Source of the DNA: Nannocystis punicea
GTDB taxonomy: Bacteria; Myxococcota_A; Polyangia; Nannocystales; Nannocystaceae
Reading direction: 5' to 3'
Assembly: GCF_026965555.1 (NCBI RefSeq)
Contig: NZ_CP114040.1
Span: forward strand, 9,336,001 to 9,400,000
DNA length: 64,000 nt
This document shows positions 45,425 through 53,351 of the stretch, one piece after another. The first letter of the stretch is position 1, and every line of letters starts with the position of its first letter. The translations under genes and the position numbers were made by a program. Under the pieces are notes generated by a model. It saw only the letters and a program-made list of their open reading frames with translations. It did no database searches and was not told the origin of the DNA.

Positions 45425-46678
45425 TCACTCCGCTCTGCTCCTCGCGGGTCCCAGGACGTGCCAGACCGGCATTTCGCCCGTCCCTTTGACATCGAGGACG
45501 CCGCCCGACACGCACTCGAAGTCGCCCTCGATCCGCGCATGGGTCGCCGAGGTGATCTGGATGGCGCCTGCGCGACCCTGCGACTCCATGCGGCTGGCGA
45601 CGTTCACCGTGTGCCCCCAGAGGTCGTAGATGAACCTCTTGCGGCCGATGACTCCGGCCGTCACCGGTCCGCTGTGGATCCCGACCCGAAGCGCGAGAGC
45701 TCCGCCCGCGAAACGCACCCCCTTCATGTGCTCCTGCATCGCCAGGGCGAAGCGCGTCAATGCTTCCGCGTGGTCGCTCCTGGGCGTGGGGACGCCGGCC
45801 GCAGCCATGTAGCAGTCTCCGATCGTCTTGATCTTCTCGACCCCGAGGCGCTCGGCCAGCCGATCGAACTCGGAGAACAGCTCGTTCAGGAGCTCGACCA
45901 CGGCGCTGGCGCTGACCCTCGCCGCCAGCGGCGTGAAGCCGACGATATCCGCGAACAAGATGCTGGTGCTGTCGAAGTGCTCGGCGATCGTCTCATCGGA
46001 CTCCTTGAGCGTGTCCGCGATCCGCCGCGGCAAGACGTTGAGCAGGAGCCGCTCGGACTTGCCTCTCTCTGCCTCCAATTGCCGCTCGGCGCGGATGTTC
46101 AGCCGCTGGAAATACACGAACGAGAAGGTGAAGAGCAGGCAGCTGACGGTCGCGTTGATGGTGACGGACAGCGAGCCGTCGAGCCGATTCGCCGCCAGAC
46201 CGGGGAGCGTCGGGATCAGCGGCATCATCGCGTCCATCCCGGCCAGCGAGAGCACGACCCACGCGACCCCGGCGCTCATCTTTCGCGGCTCCTCGACGCC
46301 GAACACCAGGAGCGGGACTGCGATGACCGACAACAGGGCGAACTTGAAGCTCGTCAGCGGCGCGTCGCTGACGATTCCGGCCGCCGCGATGATGAACAGG
46401 GGCGGCAGGAACGTCAGCAGGCCGCGGGACACGTCATACCAGCAGATACGATTGAACAGCGGAGTCGAGGCGTATGCGCTCGCCGCCGCCGACAGCAGCA
46501 GGAACAGCCGAACATCGGCGTCGAGGACCCACCAGAAGAGGATGTTTCCGGCGAGGACGACGGCCCCGGCCGTGAAGCCGAGCTTGTTCGTCAGTTCGAT
46601 CTTTCGTCGCAAGTGCTCGTCCAGATCCGCCTGGACACCTGCTCGGGAGATCCTGCGCCAGAGATGCGCTCGCGCCAT
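45425..46678 (-). CDS. Membrane-bound class III adenylate cyclase
   Basis: A 417-residue protein with six membrane segments (about 35-215) and a class III cyclase catalytic domain (about 245-415). The two metal-binding Asp are visible in ILFADIVGFTPLAARV and TIGDCYMAAAG. The adenine-selecting Lys and Asp are at KIKTIGD and YDLWGHTVNVASRME, and the transition-state Asn and Arg lie in the last motif, so the enzyme should be active and make cAMP from ATP as a homodimer. The segment between membrane and catalytic domain (RLNIRAERQLEAERGKSERLLLNVLP) is the usual signalling helix. ATG 46678 is chosen; upstream frame extension to 47017 is Arg-rich and low-information. Confidence 0.93.
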   Translation of the reverse strand: MARAHLWRRISRAGVQADLDEHLRRKIELTNKLGFTAGAVVLAGNILFWWVLDADVRLFLLLSAAASAYASTPLFNRICWYDVSRGLLTFLPPLFIIAAAGIVSDAPLTSFKFALLSVIAVPLLVFGVEEPRKMSAGVAWVVLSLAGMDAMMPLIPTLPGLAANRLDGSLSVTINATVSCLLFTFSFVYFQRLNIRAERQLEAERGKSERLLLNVLPRRIADTLKESDETIAEHFDSTSILFADIVGFTPLAARVSASAVVELLNELFSEFDRLAERLGVEKIKTIGDCYMAAAGVPTPRSDHAEALTRFALAMQEHMKGVRFAGGALALRVGIHSGPVTAGVIGRKRFIYDLWGHTVNVASRMESQGRAGAIQITSATHARIEGDFECVSGGVLDVKGTGEMPVWHVLGPARSRAE

Positions 46679-47131
46679 CACAGGCGAGCGTATCACCGGA
46701 CGCAGCCGACAGGCCCGCCGCCCGAGCGCGCCGACGCGCGTGGCCGAGATGGGGTCGACGGGCCGAGGTCCGCGACTCCGCGAGCTCGCGGGCCCGAGAG
46801 CGCCGCGAGCTCCTGGCTCACACGCGCTTCGGGTCCGATCCGCGACATCACCACGATCGTCTCGGTGCTCACGAGCAGCGGCGCCAAACCGCCGATACCG
46901 GCTGTGGCGATTCGTGCCTCGGTCTCCGCTACGGGAGCGACGACGTCGGCGAGCGCTCGCCGGGCCGCGCCGGCGGCCTCGACCACCTCGCCGGCTCGCG
47001 ACAATCGCCGGGTCCACATGCGTGGATCGCCGAAAGCCTGGCGGTCACGCCACCGACGCACGCTCTCGCGCGCGGATATTCAGCCTGGCTTGATCCGCGC
47101 CAGACCACGGTCGCGCGCTAGAAAGCCGGGC
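46679..47131. other. Intergenic region with a doubtful minus-strand ORF
   Basis: A minus-strand frame at 46693-47061 (122 codons) gives a plausible-looking helical stretch around IATAGIGGLAPLLVSTETIV, but it has no ribosome site and its ends are Arg/Ser/Pro-rich. It may be a gene remnant. Nothing else is seen. Confidence 0.35.
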
Positions 47132-47350
47132 ATGCCTCAGTTCATCCTTGAAGATTTCAACCTCGAGAACGCCGAGCGGCGCCTGTGCATCGAGGCGCTC
47201 GAGCGGGCCGGCAACATCGTCGGCGCGGCCAAACTCCTCGGTATCACCCGTCACGCGATGAAGCGCCGCATCATCAAGTTGCGCCTCAACTGGTCGCGCG
47301 GAGCCGCGCCGCCCCGAGCACCGTCCTCGGGCCCGGCCGGAGCCTCGTGA
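47132..47350 (+). CDS. Fis-type helix-turn-helix protein
   Basis: A 72-residue protein. The N-terminus (QFILEDFNLENAERRLCIEALERAG) and the HTH (NIVGAAKLLGITRHAMKRRIIKLRL) correspond to the C-terminal DNA-binding domain of Fis and of NtrC-type activators. The AAA+ and receiver domains of NtrC proteins are missing, and the 20 residues after the HTH are a disordered Pro/Ser/Ala tail. Small stand-alone Fis-like proteins occur widely in myxobacteria, some acting as local regulators. ATG 47132 fits, with GAAAG upstream. It might also be a fragment of a former NtrC-like gene. Confidence 0.8.
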   Translation: MPQFILEDFNLENAERRLCIEALERAGNIVGAAKLLGITRHAMKRRIIKLRLNWSRGAAPPRAPSSGPAGAS

Positions 47351-47442
47351 GCCCTCGGCGCGGGCGACCGCGCGCGCCTTCACGCGCGCGCGACCCGTCC
47401 GCGTCGAGGTCCCGGTGCGCCGAAGCGCGCGGCCTCGCGCTC

Positions 47443-47658
47443 TCATTCGCAGCGCACGCGCACGTCGACGACCTCGCCCGAGCGGCGCCGGCCCTGCGAG
47501 TGGTAAGCGAAAGCGGCTCGCTCGATCCCGCAGTCGACCTCGCGGATCTCGAAGCGCGCCAGCGGCAGTTCTCCCGGCGAGCGGCGATTGGCAGGATCGG
47601 CCCATGACACCCATACGGCGGCCATCCGTGTCGAGCTCGGCGAGCCTATCGAAACCAT
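47443..47658 (-). CDS. Doubtful small protein
   Basis: A 71-codon frame from ATG 47658. The product ends FEIREVDCGIERAAFAYHS then VDVRVRCE, which has a natural strand-like pattern and two Cys that could pair, but there is no ribosome site and no signal peptide. A palindromic repeat sits just upstream (47667-47694). It is listed as possible only. Confidence 0.3.
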   Translation of the reverse strand: MVSIGSPSSTRMAAVWVSWADPANRRSPGELPLARFEIREVDCGIERAAFAYHSQGRRRSGEVVDVRVRCE

Positions 47659-47666
47659 TGTGATCA

Positions 47667-47694
47667 CATGACCCTTGGGACATGCGATCGGCCG
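47667..47694. repeat. 14-bp palindromic repeat, 2 units
   Basis: Cores at 47667 and 47681 (ACATGACCCTTGGGACATG). Confidence 0.7.
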
Positions 47695-48159
47695 AGGCGA
47701 ACACGCCTGCCCGCCGTCGCGGTAGCCAACGAGGGCCAGCAGACCTCGTGCCAGGAGGCGCGCCGCGGCTCCCCGGAGAACAGACAGCGGCCTTCTCCCA
47801 CGTCCTGCCAGGACAGGGATGTCGCCGATCTCGCGGACCCGCCGCTCGAGCTCGACCTCGCCTCGTCGCGGGCGAATCATCGAACCACGATTCGCGGCCA
47901 ATCGTCCGCGGCTCGGCCCGCGCGCGCCTGCGCCTGGCTCGCGCACACGCGATGCCGATGAGGCCTGCGCGTCGCATCGTGACTCCAGAGCGACCGCACA
48001 AACATGCGGTGAGTTAGCGCTCACACCCAGCCTACTGCTTCGCCGGCCCGCGCGGCTGCCTGACCTATTCTCCCCGCCGATGCGCGAGGCGTCGTTCACC
48101 GGTTGTAGCCAGGAATCCTGGCACCGTTCTCGGAGTCGAAGCGGGGCGAGGAACCGTTG
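47695..48159. other. Intergenic region upstream of beta-helix lipoprotein
   Basis: About 465 bp without a supported gene. An inverted repeat GTGAG-TTAGCG-CTCAC (48009-48024, within GGTGAG...CACACC) about 135 bp before the lipoprotein start may be a regulator site. Nothing else is seen. Confidence 0.4.
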
Positions 48160-49770
48160 ATGCTGACAGCCCTGCGAAGCCTGGCCGCGGTCGCCGCGAC
48201 GTCGCTCGTCGTCGCCGCTTGCTTCAATCCCACCGGTCAGACCACCGAGGCGACGATCGATCCGTCCGCGCCCACCGACTCGAGCAACCCCTCGACCACG
48301 GACAGCGACCCGACGACGACCGCGCCGACCACCTCGGCCACCACCGTCGAGTCCACCACCGACACGACCACGCTGACCACCGACGTCGACCCGACCGTCG
48401 GCCCCTGCGCCGCCTGCGACTCGCCGACGCCCTACTGCGGCGCGGACGGCTGCGTCGGCTGCCAGGACCTCGCGGCCAGCGGCCAGTCCTGCGCCGACCT
48501 CGACCCCGCCGCGCCGCACTGCGACCCTGGTGGTGAGTGCGTCGCCTGCGTCGGCGACGAGCACTGCGGGCCCTCGCTCCACTGCCACCCCCAGCAGAAG
48601 ATCTGCGTCCCCTGCCTCGAGGACCTCGACTGCGGGGACACCCTGAGCTGCGTCGACGGCAAGTGCATCGGCTGCACCCGCGACGAGCAGTGCCCGCAGC
48701 TCCAGCCGGTGTGCGACCCCGACACCCAGATCTGCCGCTCGTGCCGCGCCCACGCAGAGTGCCCCGAGACCGCCTGCGAGCTCGACGTCGGCACCTGCTT
48801 CCCGGCGTTCGAGACGAAGCACTGGTACGTCGATCCGGGCCTCCCGTGCGCCGACGACGCCAAGTGCGTCCTCGCCAACGAGTGCTGCACCGCCGCGCAG
48901 GCGATGAACCGCGCCGCCGCCGAACCGGCCGCGTACCACGTCCTCCACGTCAAGCCCGGCGTGCAGACCCAGCCGGTCGAGCTCGCCATCGCCGGCAAGC
49001 GCGTCGCCCTGCTCGGCCAGCCCGATGTCGTCTTCATGATCGACAGCACCGAGGCGGTGTTCAGCGTCGGCGACGGCATGAACCTCCAGCACCTCGACAG
49101 CAAGCTGTACGTCTCGCGGCTGCACGTCACCGGCGGCCAGACCACCCGGGTCGTCAGCTGCGTCGACGCCGAGCACCTGTGGCTCGACGAGGTCGACGTC
49201 TACGGCGTCGGCGGCGACGCCCTGTACGCCACGAATTGTCCGCTGACGGTCCGGCGCTCGAGCTTCCGGGCCACCAGCGCCGGCGTCACCGCGGCCGCCG
49301 GCGCGGTCGTCCACGTCGAGAACAGCATCTTCGGCGACACCGTCAGCGGCGCCCCGCTGCAGACCGTGAACGGCGGCGAGCTCGACCTCCTCTACACCAC
49401 CGTCGTCGACAAGGGCAACGGCAGCATGGCCCTGCTGAAGTGCTGGGCCCCTGCCGAGGTCACGATCCGCAACTCGATCCTCGTCGGGGTCGGCGGCGAG
49501 ATCCAGTGCGCCGACGCAGCGCCGACGATCTCCCACACAGTGACCACCGCGGACGGCCTGGCCGGCCCGAACATCACCACGGTCAGCGTCGACGGCGTCC
49601 CGTCGCTCTTCAGCGACTACGTCGGCGGCAACTACCACCTGGGGCCCGACGCCGGCCTGCTCGACCACTCCGCCGAGCGGCAGGAGGGCGACCCGCCGGT
49701 CGACATCGACGGCCAGCCGCGCCCCGGCGACCCCGGCGACCCCGACTTCGCCGGCGCCGACCGGCCCTAG
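48160..49770 (+). CDS. Lipoprotein with Cys-rich modules and a beta-helix domain
   Basis: A 536-residue predicted lipoprotein. The signal segment SLAAVAATSLVVAAC has lipobox VAAC. A Thr/Ser/Asp linker (about 25-75) leads to Cys-rich modules (about 80-215: CAACDSPTPYCGADGCVGC, CVGDEHCGPSLHC, CTRDEQCPQLQPVCD). The C-terminal 300 residues are a right-handed parallel beta-helix of the pectate-lyase/DUF1565 type, with rungs such as LYVSRLHVTGGQT, LWLDEVDVYGVGG, TVRRSSFRATSAG and VHVENSIFGDTVSG. Such domains often bind or cut polysaccharide; no catalytic residues can be assigned. ATG 48160 follows GCGAGGAA; a TTG directly before it is unlikely. Confidence 0.85.
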   Translation: MLTALRSLAAVAATSLVVAACFNPTGQTTEATIDPSAPTDSSNPSTTDSDPTTTAPTTSATTVESTTDTTTLTTDVDPTVGPCAACDSPTPYCGADGCVGCQDLAASGQSCADLDPAAPHCDPGGECVACVGDEHCGPSLHCHPQQKICVPCLEDLDCGDTLSCVDGKCIGCTRDEQCPQLQPVCDPDTQICRSCRAHAECPETACELDVGTCFPAFETKHWYVDPGLPCADDAKCVLANECCTAAQAMNRAAAEPAAYHVLHVKPGVQTQPVELAIAGKRVALLGQPDVVFMIDSTEAVFSVGDGMNLQHLDSKLYVSRLHVTGGQTTRVVSCVDAEHLWLDEVDVYGVGGDALYATNCPLTVRRSSFRATSAGVTAAAGAVVHVENSIFGDTVSGAPLQTVNGGELDLLYTTVVDKGNGSMALLKCWAPAEVTIRNSILVGVGGEIQCADAAPTISHTVTTADGLAGPNITTVSVDGVPSLFSDYVGGNYHLGPDAGLLDHSAERQEGDPPVDIDGQPRPGDPGDPDFAGADRP

Positions 49771-49774
49771 CACG

Positions 49775-49844
49775 GCTGCTCGGAAGAGCATGCTCTTTGA
49801 GACATGACTCTCAAGACATGCCCTTGAAGGCATGTTCCAAAACA
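49775..49844. repeat. 14-bp palindromic tandem array, 5 units
   Basis: Cores at 49775, 49789, 49803, 49817 and 49831, exactly 14 bp apart, starting 4 nt after a stop codon. AGAGCATGCTCT (49785-49796) is a perfect 12-bp palindrome. CATGCC (49817-49822) also mirrors GGCATG (49829-49834), so the arms change together. Confidence 0.85.
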
Positions 49845-49999
49845 ACCCTGCGCCGCGCGAGCCCGGCGCAGCCGCGCGCCGGACCCGGCCTTGAGCCCCG
49901 CCGCTCGCCGGGCCGACGAGCCCGCGCCGCCCCGGCTCGACCGGCCACCGGCCGCGCGCCTGCTCGGGGGTTGACGGACCGCCGGATCGCCGGCACAGC

Positions 50000-50479
50000 A
50001 TGGTGCGCATGCCCGAAGCTCGCCCGCCGCTGCCCCCTTTCACCGAAGAGACGGCCCGCCAGAAGGTCCGCGCGGCCGAGGACGCGTGGAACACCCGCGA
50101 CCCCGATCGCGTGGTCCTGGCCTACTCCGAGGACACGCGCTGGCGCAACCGCGCCGAGTTCCCGGCCGGCCGCGAGGAGGTGCGCCGGTTCCTCCAGCGC
50201 AAGTGGGCCCGCGAGCTCGAGTACCGCCTGATCAAGGAGCTCTGGACCTTCGCCGGCGCCCGGATCGCCGTGCGCTTCGCCTACGAATGGCACGACGACT
50301 CCGAGCAATGGTTCCGCAGCTACGGCAACGAGAACTGGGAGTTCGACGAGAGCGGCCTGATGGTGCGCCGCTACGCCAGCATCAACGACCTCCCGATCGC
50401 CCGCGCCGACCGCAAGTACCACTGGCCGCTTGGCCGGCGCCCCGACGATCACCCGGGCCTCTCGCAGCTCGGGCTGTGA
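50000..50479 (+). CDS. NTF2-like protein (DUF1348 type)
   Basis: A 159-residue soluble protein matching the DUF1348 subgroup of the NTF2/SnoaL fold. The marks are the opening helix AEDAWNTRDPDRVVLAYSEDTRWRNR (about 27-52), REEVRRFLQRKWARELEYRLIKELW (about 58-82), and RIAVRFAYEWHDDSEQWFRSYGNENWEFDESGLMVRRYASINDLPI (about 89-134). These proteins are small dimeric cone-shaped barrels of unknown activity, often annotated as nuclear transport factor 2 family. The start ATG 50000 is accepted, with Met 4 (50009) as alternative. It is a single gene between palindromic repeats. Confidence 0.92.
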   Translation: MVRMPEARPPLPPFTEETARQKVRAAEDAWNTRDPDRVVLAYSEDTRWRNRAEFPAGREEVRRFLQRKWARELEYRLIKELWTFAGARIAVRFAYEWHDDSEQWFRSYGNENWEFDESGLMVRRYASINDLPIARADRKYHWPLGRRPDDHPGLSQLGL

Positions 50480-50499
50480 CGCCGTCCGGTCCGTGACCG

Positions 50500-50527
50500 C
50501 CTGTCTCTTCGGACATCTCATGATTCA
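50500..50527. repeat. 14-bp palindromic repeat, 2 units
   Basis: Cores at 50500 and 50514 (CTGTCTCTTCGGACATC), 20 nt after the NTF2-like gene's stop codon. Confidence 0.65.
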
Positions 50528-50729
50528 GCCGCGCGCGGCCGGCTCAGCGGCGCGATGCGCCTGCGACCGCGAACGGGCGGCCAGCGCGCCCGACGGCGGA
50601 GGCGTCCCCGCTTGAGCCGGTCTTGATCCGGCGCCGGCGACGTGGCGAATCGGGCGGACCTCGCGCGGACGCATCATATGCGGCGGAAGACGGCGCAGCC
50701 GGACGCGAGCGGCTGCGGCGACGAGATTT

Positions 50730-50745
50730 ACCCTTCTTTTAGGGT
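50730..50745. promoter_or_regulatory. Inverted repeat ACCCT-N6-AGGGT before sensor kinase
   Basis: ACCCT (50730-50734) and AGGGT (50741-50745) flank TCTTTT, in a locally A/T-rich patch 20-36 bp before the kinase start. It could be an operator or a small 5' hairpin. Confidence 0.4.
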
Positions 50746-50765
50746 GCGAATCCGGGCGCTCGGTA

Positions 50766-53273
50766 TTGTTGGGTGGTCTCGTGTCCGCGCTCCACTCGCC
50801 AGAACCGCCCTTCTCCGTGTTCACGGAGCTCGAGCGCGTCTCGCCGTTCCTGTTCTCCCTGCTGGAGAACAGCCCGGATTACGTGACGATGATCTCCCCC
50901 GAGGGGATCATTCACTTCACCAACCGCACCCACCCGCGGATCGGGATGATCGGCCTGATCGGGGACAGCGTGTTCTCGTACCTCCTGCCGGAAGCGCACG
51001 AGGTGGCCCGCGCCTGCTTCCGCCGGGTCGTCGAGACCGGCGAGCCCGGCTACTTCGAGGCGCGCGCCCGCGTCTCGGGCGAGCTCCGCCGCTACGAGAC
51101 CCGCGTCGGCCCGGTCCAGAGCTGCGGGCGGGTCGTCGCCCTGACGCTCATCGCCAGCGACGTCACCGACCGGGTCGAGATGGAGCAGCGGCTGCGCGAG
51201 CAGCGAGACACGCTCGAGTTCGCCGCCGCCGCCACCGGCCTCGGCCTGTGGCACCTCGACATGCGGACGCACCAGCTCACGTGGGACGAGGAGATGGTCC
51301 GGATCCACGGCCGCGGCGAGGCGCCGGCCGACTTCAAGAGAGCGTGCGAGTGGATCCACCCCGACGACCGCGCGCGGGTCGACGCGAGCGTGCACGCGAG
51401 CCTGACGAGCGGCTCGTTCAAGGACCTCGAGTACCGGATCTTGCACCCGGACGGCCGGGTCGTGTGGGTGCTCGCGCGCGGCAAGGCGGTGCGCGGCGAC
51501 GACGGCGAGGTCACGCGGCTGCTCGGCGGGGTGCTCGACATCAGCGAGCGCAAGCGCAGCGAGGAGGCCCTGCGCGCGAGCGAGGAGCGCTACCGGACCT
51601 CGATCGGCGCGCTCGAGGAGGGCATCGTGCTGCAGAGCCGCGACGGCACGATCCTCACCTGCAACGCCAGCGCCGAGCGGCTGCTCGGCCTGACGCAGGA
51701 CCAGATGGTCGGCCGCACCTCCCTCGACTCGCGCTGGCGGGCGATCCACGAGGACGGCTCGCCGTTCCCGGGCGACACCCACCCGGCGACCGCCACGCTC
51801 GCCTCGGGCGAGCCGCAGTCGGCGGTGATCATGGGCGTCCACAAACCCGACGGACAGCTCACCTGGATCTCCATCAATTCGCGGCCGCTGTTCCTCGCCG
51901 GCCCGCAGCGGCCCGACGCAGTCGTCACCTCGTTCTTCGACATCACCGCGCGCAAGCACGCCGAGGCGGAGAACGAGCGGCTGCTGCAGGTCGAGCGAGC
52001 CGCCCGCCGCCGCGCAGTCCTGCTGTCCGAGACCAGCAAGCTGCTCGCGTCCTCGCTCGACGTCATCGCCTCGCTCGAGGAGGTCGTCCGCCACGTCGCG
52101 CCCGCGGCCGCCGACCTGGCGATCGTCGAGCTGCTCGACGACCACGGCAAGTTCGGCCCCTCGCACCCCGTCGCGGTCGCCGCCGACGACGCCGAGCTCG
52201 CGGCCGGCTACCACGAGCTGTCGCGCCGGCTCGGCCAAGCCCACGGCCGCGGCGAGCTGCTCGCGCTGGTGCGCCACGGCGAGGTCCGGTCCACCGTGGT
52301 GCGGCTCGACGGCGCGCCGCCGGTGCTGCCCGGGGTGCCGAAGCACGAGCCCCTGGCCGAGCGCCTGCGCTACCGCTCGACCGTGCTGGTGCCGCTGACG
52401 GCCCGGCACGAGCGGCTGGGCGTCCTGGTGCTGGCGGCGCGCACGCGGGCGTTCGACGCCGACGACCTCGCGCTGGCCGAGGAGCTGGCGCTGCGGATCG
52501 CCCAGTCCCTGGACGTCGCGCGCCTCTACGGCGAGATGCAGACCGCCCTGCACAAGCGCGACGAGTTCATCGCCGTCGCCTCGCACGAGCTGCGCACCCC
52601 GCTGACGCCGCTGATGCTGCAGCTCGGGCGACTCGAGCACCTGTGCCACGGCCGCGCCCCGCTGACGACCGCCGTCGCCGCGCCGAAGGTGCACACGATC
52701 GTGCGTCAGACCGAGCGGCTGCACCGGCTCATCGAGGAGCTCCTCGACGTCTCGCAGATCACCAGCGGCCGCATCCACCTCGAGCCGGAGCCCCTCGACC
52801 TGGTGGCGCTGATCCGCGAGACGCTCGACGGCTTCGCCGAGCGGCTCGCGCGCGCCCGCTGCCCGGTCCAGCTCGACATGCCGGCCCGGGCCGTGGGGCG
52901 CTGGGATCGCTCCCGCCTCGAGCAGATCGTCAGCAACCTGCTGGCCAACGCCATGAAGTACGGCGCCGGCAAGCCGATCGACATCAGCCTCGCAACCACG
53001 CCCGATTGCGTGCAGCTGTCGGTGCGCGACCGCGGGATCGGCATCTCCCTCAAGGACCAGGCCCGCGTGTTCCAGCGCTTCGAACGCGCCGTGTCCGAGC
53101 GCCACTACGGCGGCTTCGGCCTCGGCCTGTGGGTCACGCGCCACGTCGCCGAGGCCATGGGCGGCTCCGTCTCCGTCGAGAGCACCCCCGCCGTCGGCTC
53201 GACCTTCCGCGTCCACCTGCCGCGCCACCGGCCGGCGCCAGGCCACGCGCGCCCCACCCCGCCGGCCCAATGA
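50766..53273 (+). CDS. PAS/GAF sensor histidine kinase
   Basis: A cytoplasmic sensor kinase of up to 835 residues. The order is PAS (about 25-140), PAS with PAC (about 145-265; LGLWHLDMRTHQLTW, ending LLGGVLDISERKRSEE), PAS (about 275-395), GAF (about 415-590; RSTVLVPLTARHERLGVLVLAAR), HisKA with the phospho-accepting His in ASHELRTP (residue 607) and HATPase_c (about 690-830; LEQIVSNLLANAMKYG, RDRGIGISLKDQARVFQRF, GGFGLGLWVTRHVAEAMGGSV). All catalytic boxes are present. There is no membrane segment, so it senses a cytoplasmic or diffusible signal. No response regulator gene adjoins it. The start is uncertain: TTG 50766, TTG 50769 or GTG 50781. Confidence 0.93.
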   Translation: MLGGLVSALHSPEPPFSVFTELERVSPFLFSLLENSPDYVTMISPEGIIHFTNRTHPRIGMIGLIGDSVFSYLLPEAHEVARACFRRVVETGEPGYFEARARVSGELRRYETRVGPVQSCGRVVALTLIASDVTDRVEMEQRLREQRDTLEFAAAATGLGLWHLDMRTHQLTWDEEMVRIHGRGEAPADFKRACEWIHPDDRARVDASVHASLTSGSFKDLEYRILHPDGRVVWVLARGKAVRGDDGEVTRLLGGVLDISERKRSEEALRASEERYRTSIGALEEGIVLQSRDGTILTCNASAERLLGLTQDQMVGRTSLDSRWRAIHEDGSPFPGDTHPATATLASGEPQSAVIMGVHKPDGQLTWISINSRPLFLAGPQRPDAVVTSFFDITARKHAEAENERLLQVERAARRRAVLLSETSKLLASSLDVIASLEEVVRHVAPAAADLAIVELLDDHGKFGPSHPVAVAADDAELAAGYHELSRRLGQAHGRGELLALVRHGEVRSTVVRLDGAPPVLPGVPKHEPLAERLRYRSTVLVPLTARHERLGVLVLAARTRAFDADDLALAEELALRIAQSLDVARLYGEMQTALHKRDEFIAVASHELRTPLTPLMLQLGRLEHLCHGRAPLTTAVAAPKVHTIVRQTERLHRLIEELLDVSQITSGRIHLEPEPLDLVALIRETLDGFAERLARARCPVQLDMPARAVGRWDRSRLEQIVSNLLANAMKYGAGKPIDISLATTPDCVQLSVRDRGIGISLKDQARVFQRFERAVSERHYGGFGLGLWVTRHVAEAMGGSVSVESTPAVGSTFRVHLPRHRPAPGHARPTPPAQ

Positions 53274-53284
53274 GACACTGATGA

Positions 53285-53312
53285 TATGTCCCTCTGGACA
53301 TGTCATCACGAA
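53285..53312. repeat. 14-bp palindromic repeat, 2 units
   Basis: Cores at 53285 and 53299 (ATATGTCCCTCTGGACATG), between the convergent sensor kinase and symporter genes. Confidence 0.75.
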
Positions 53313-53351
53313 TAACGCGACGTACTGTGACGATTCTCCGTCCGCCGCGAA

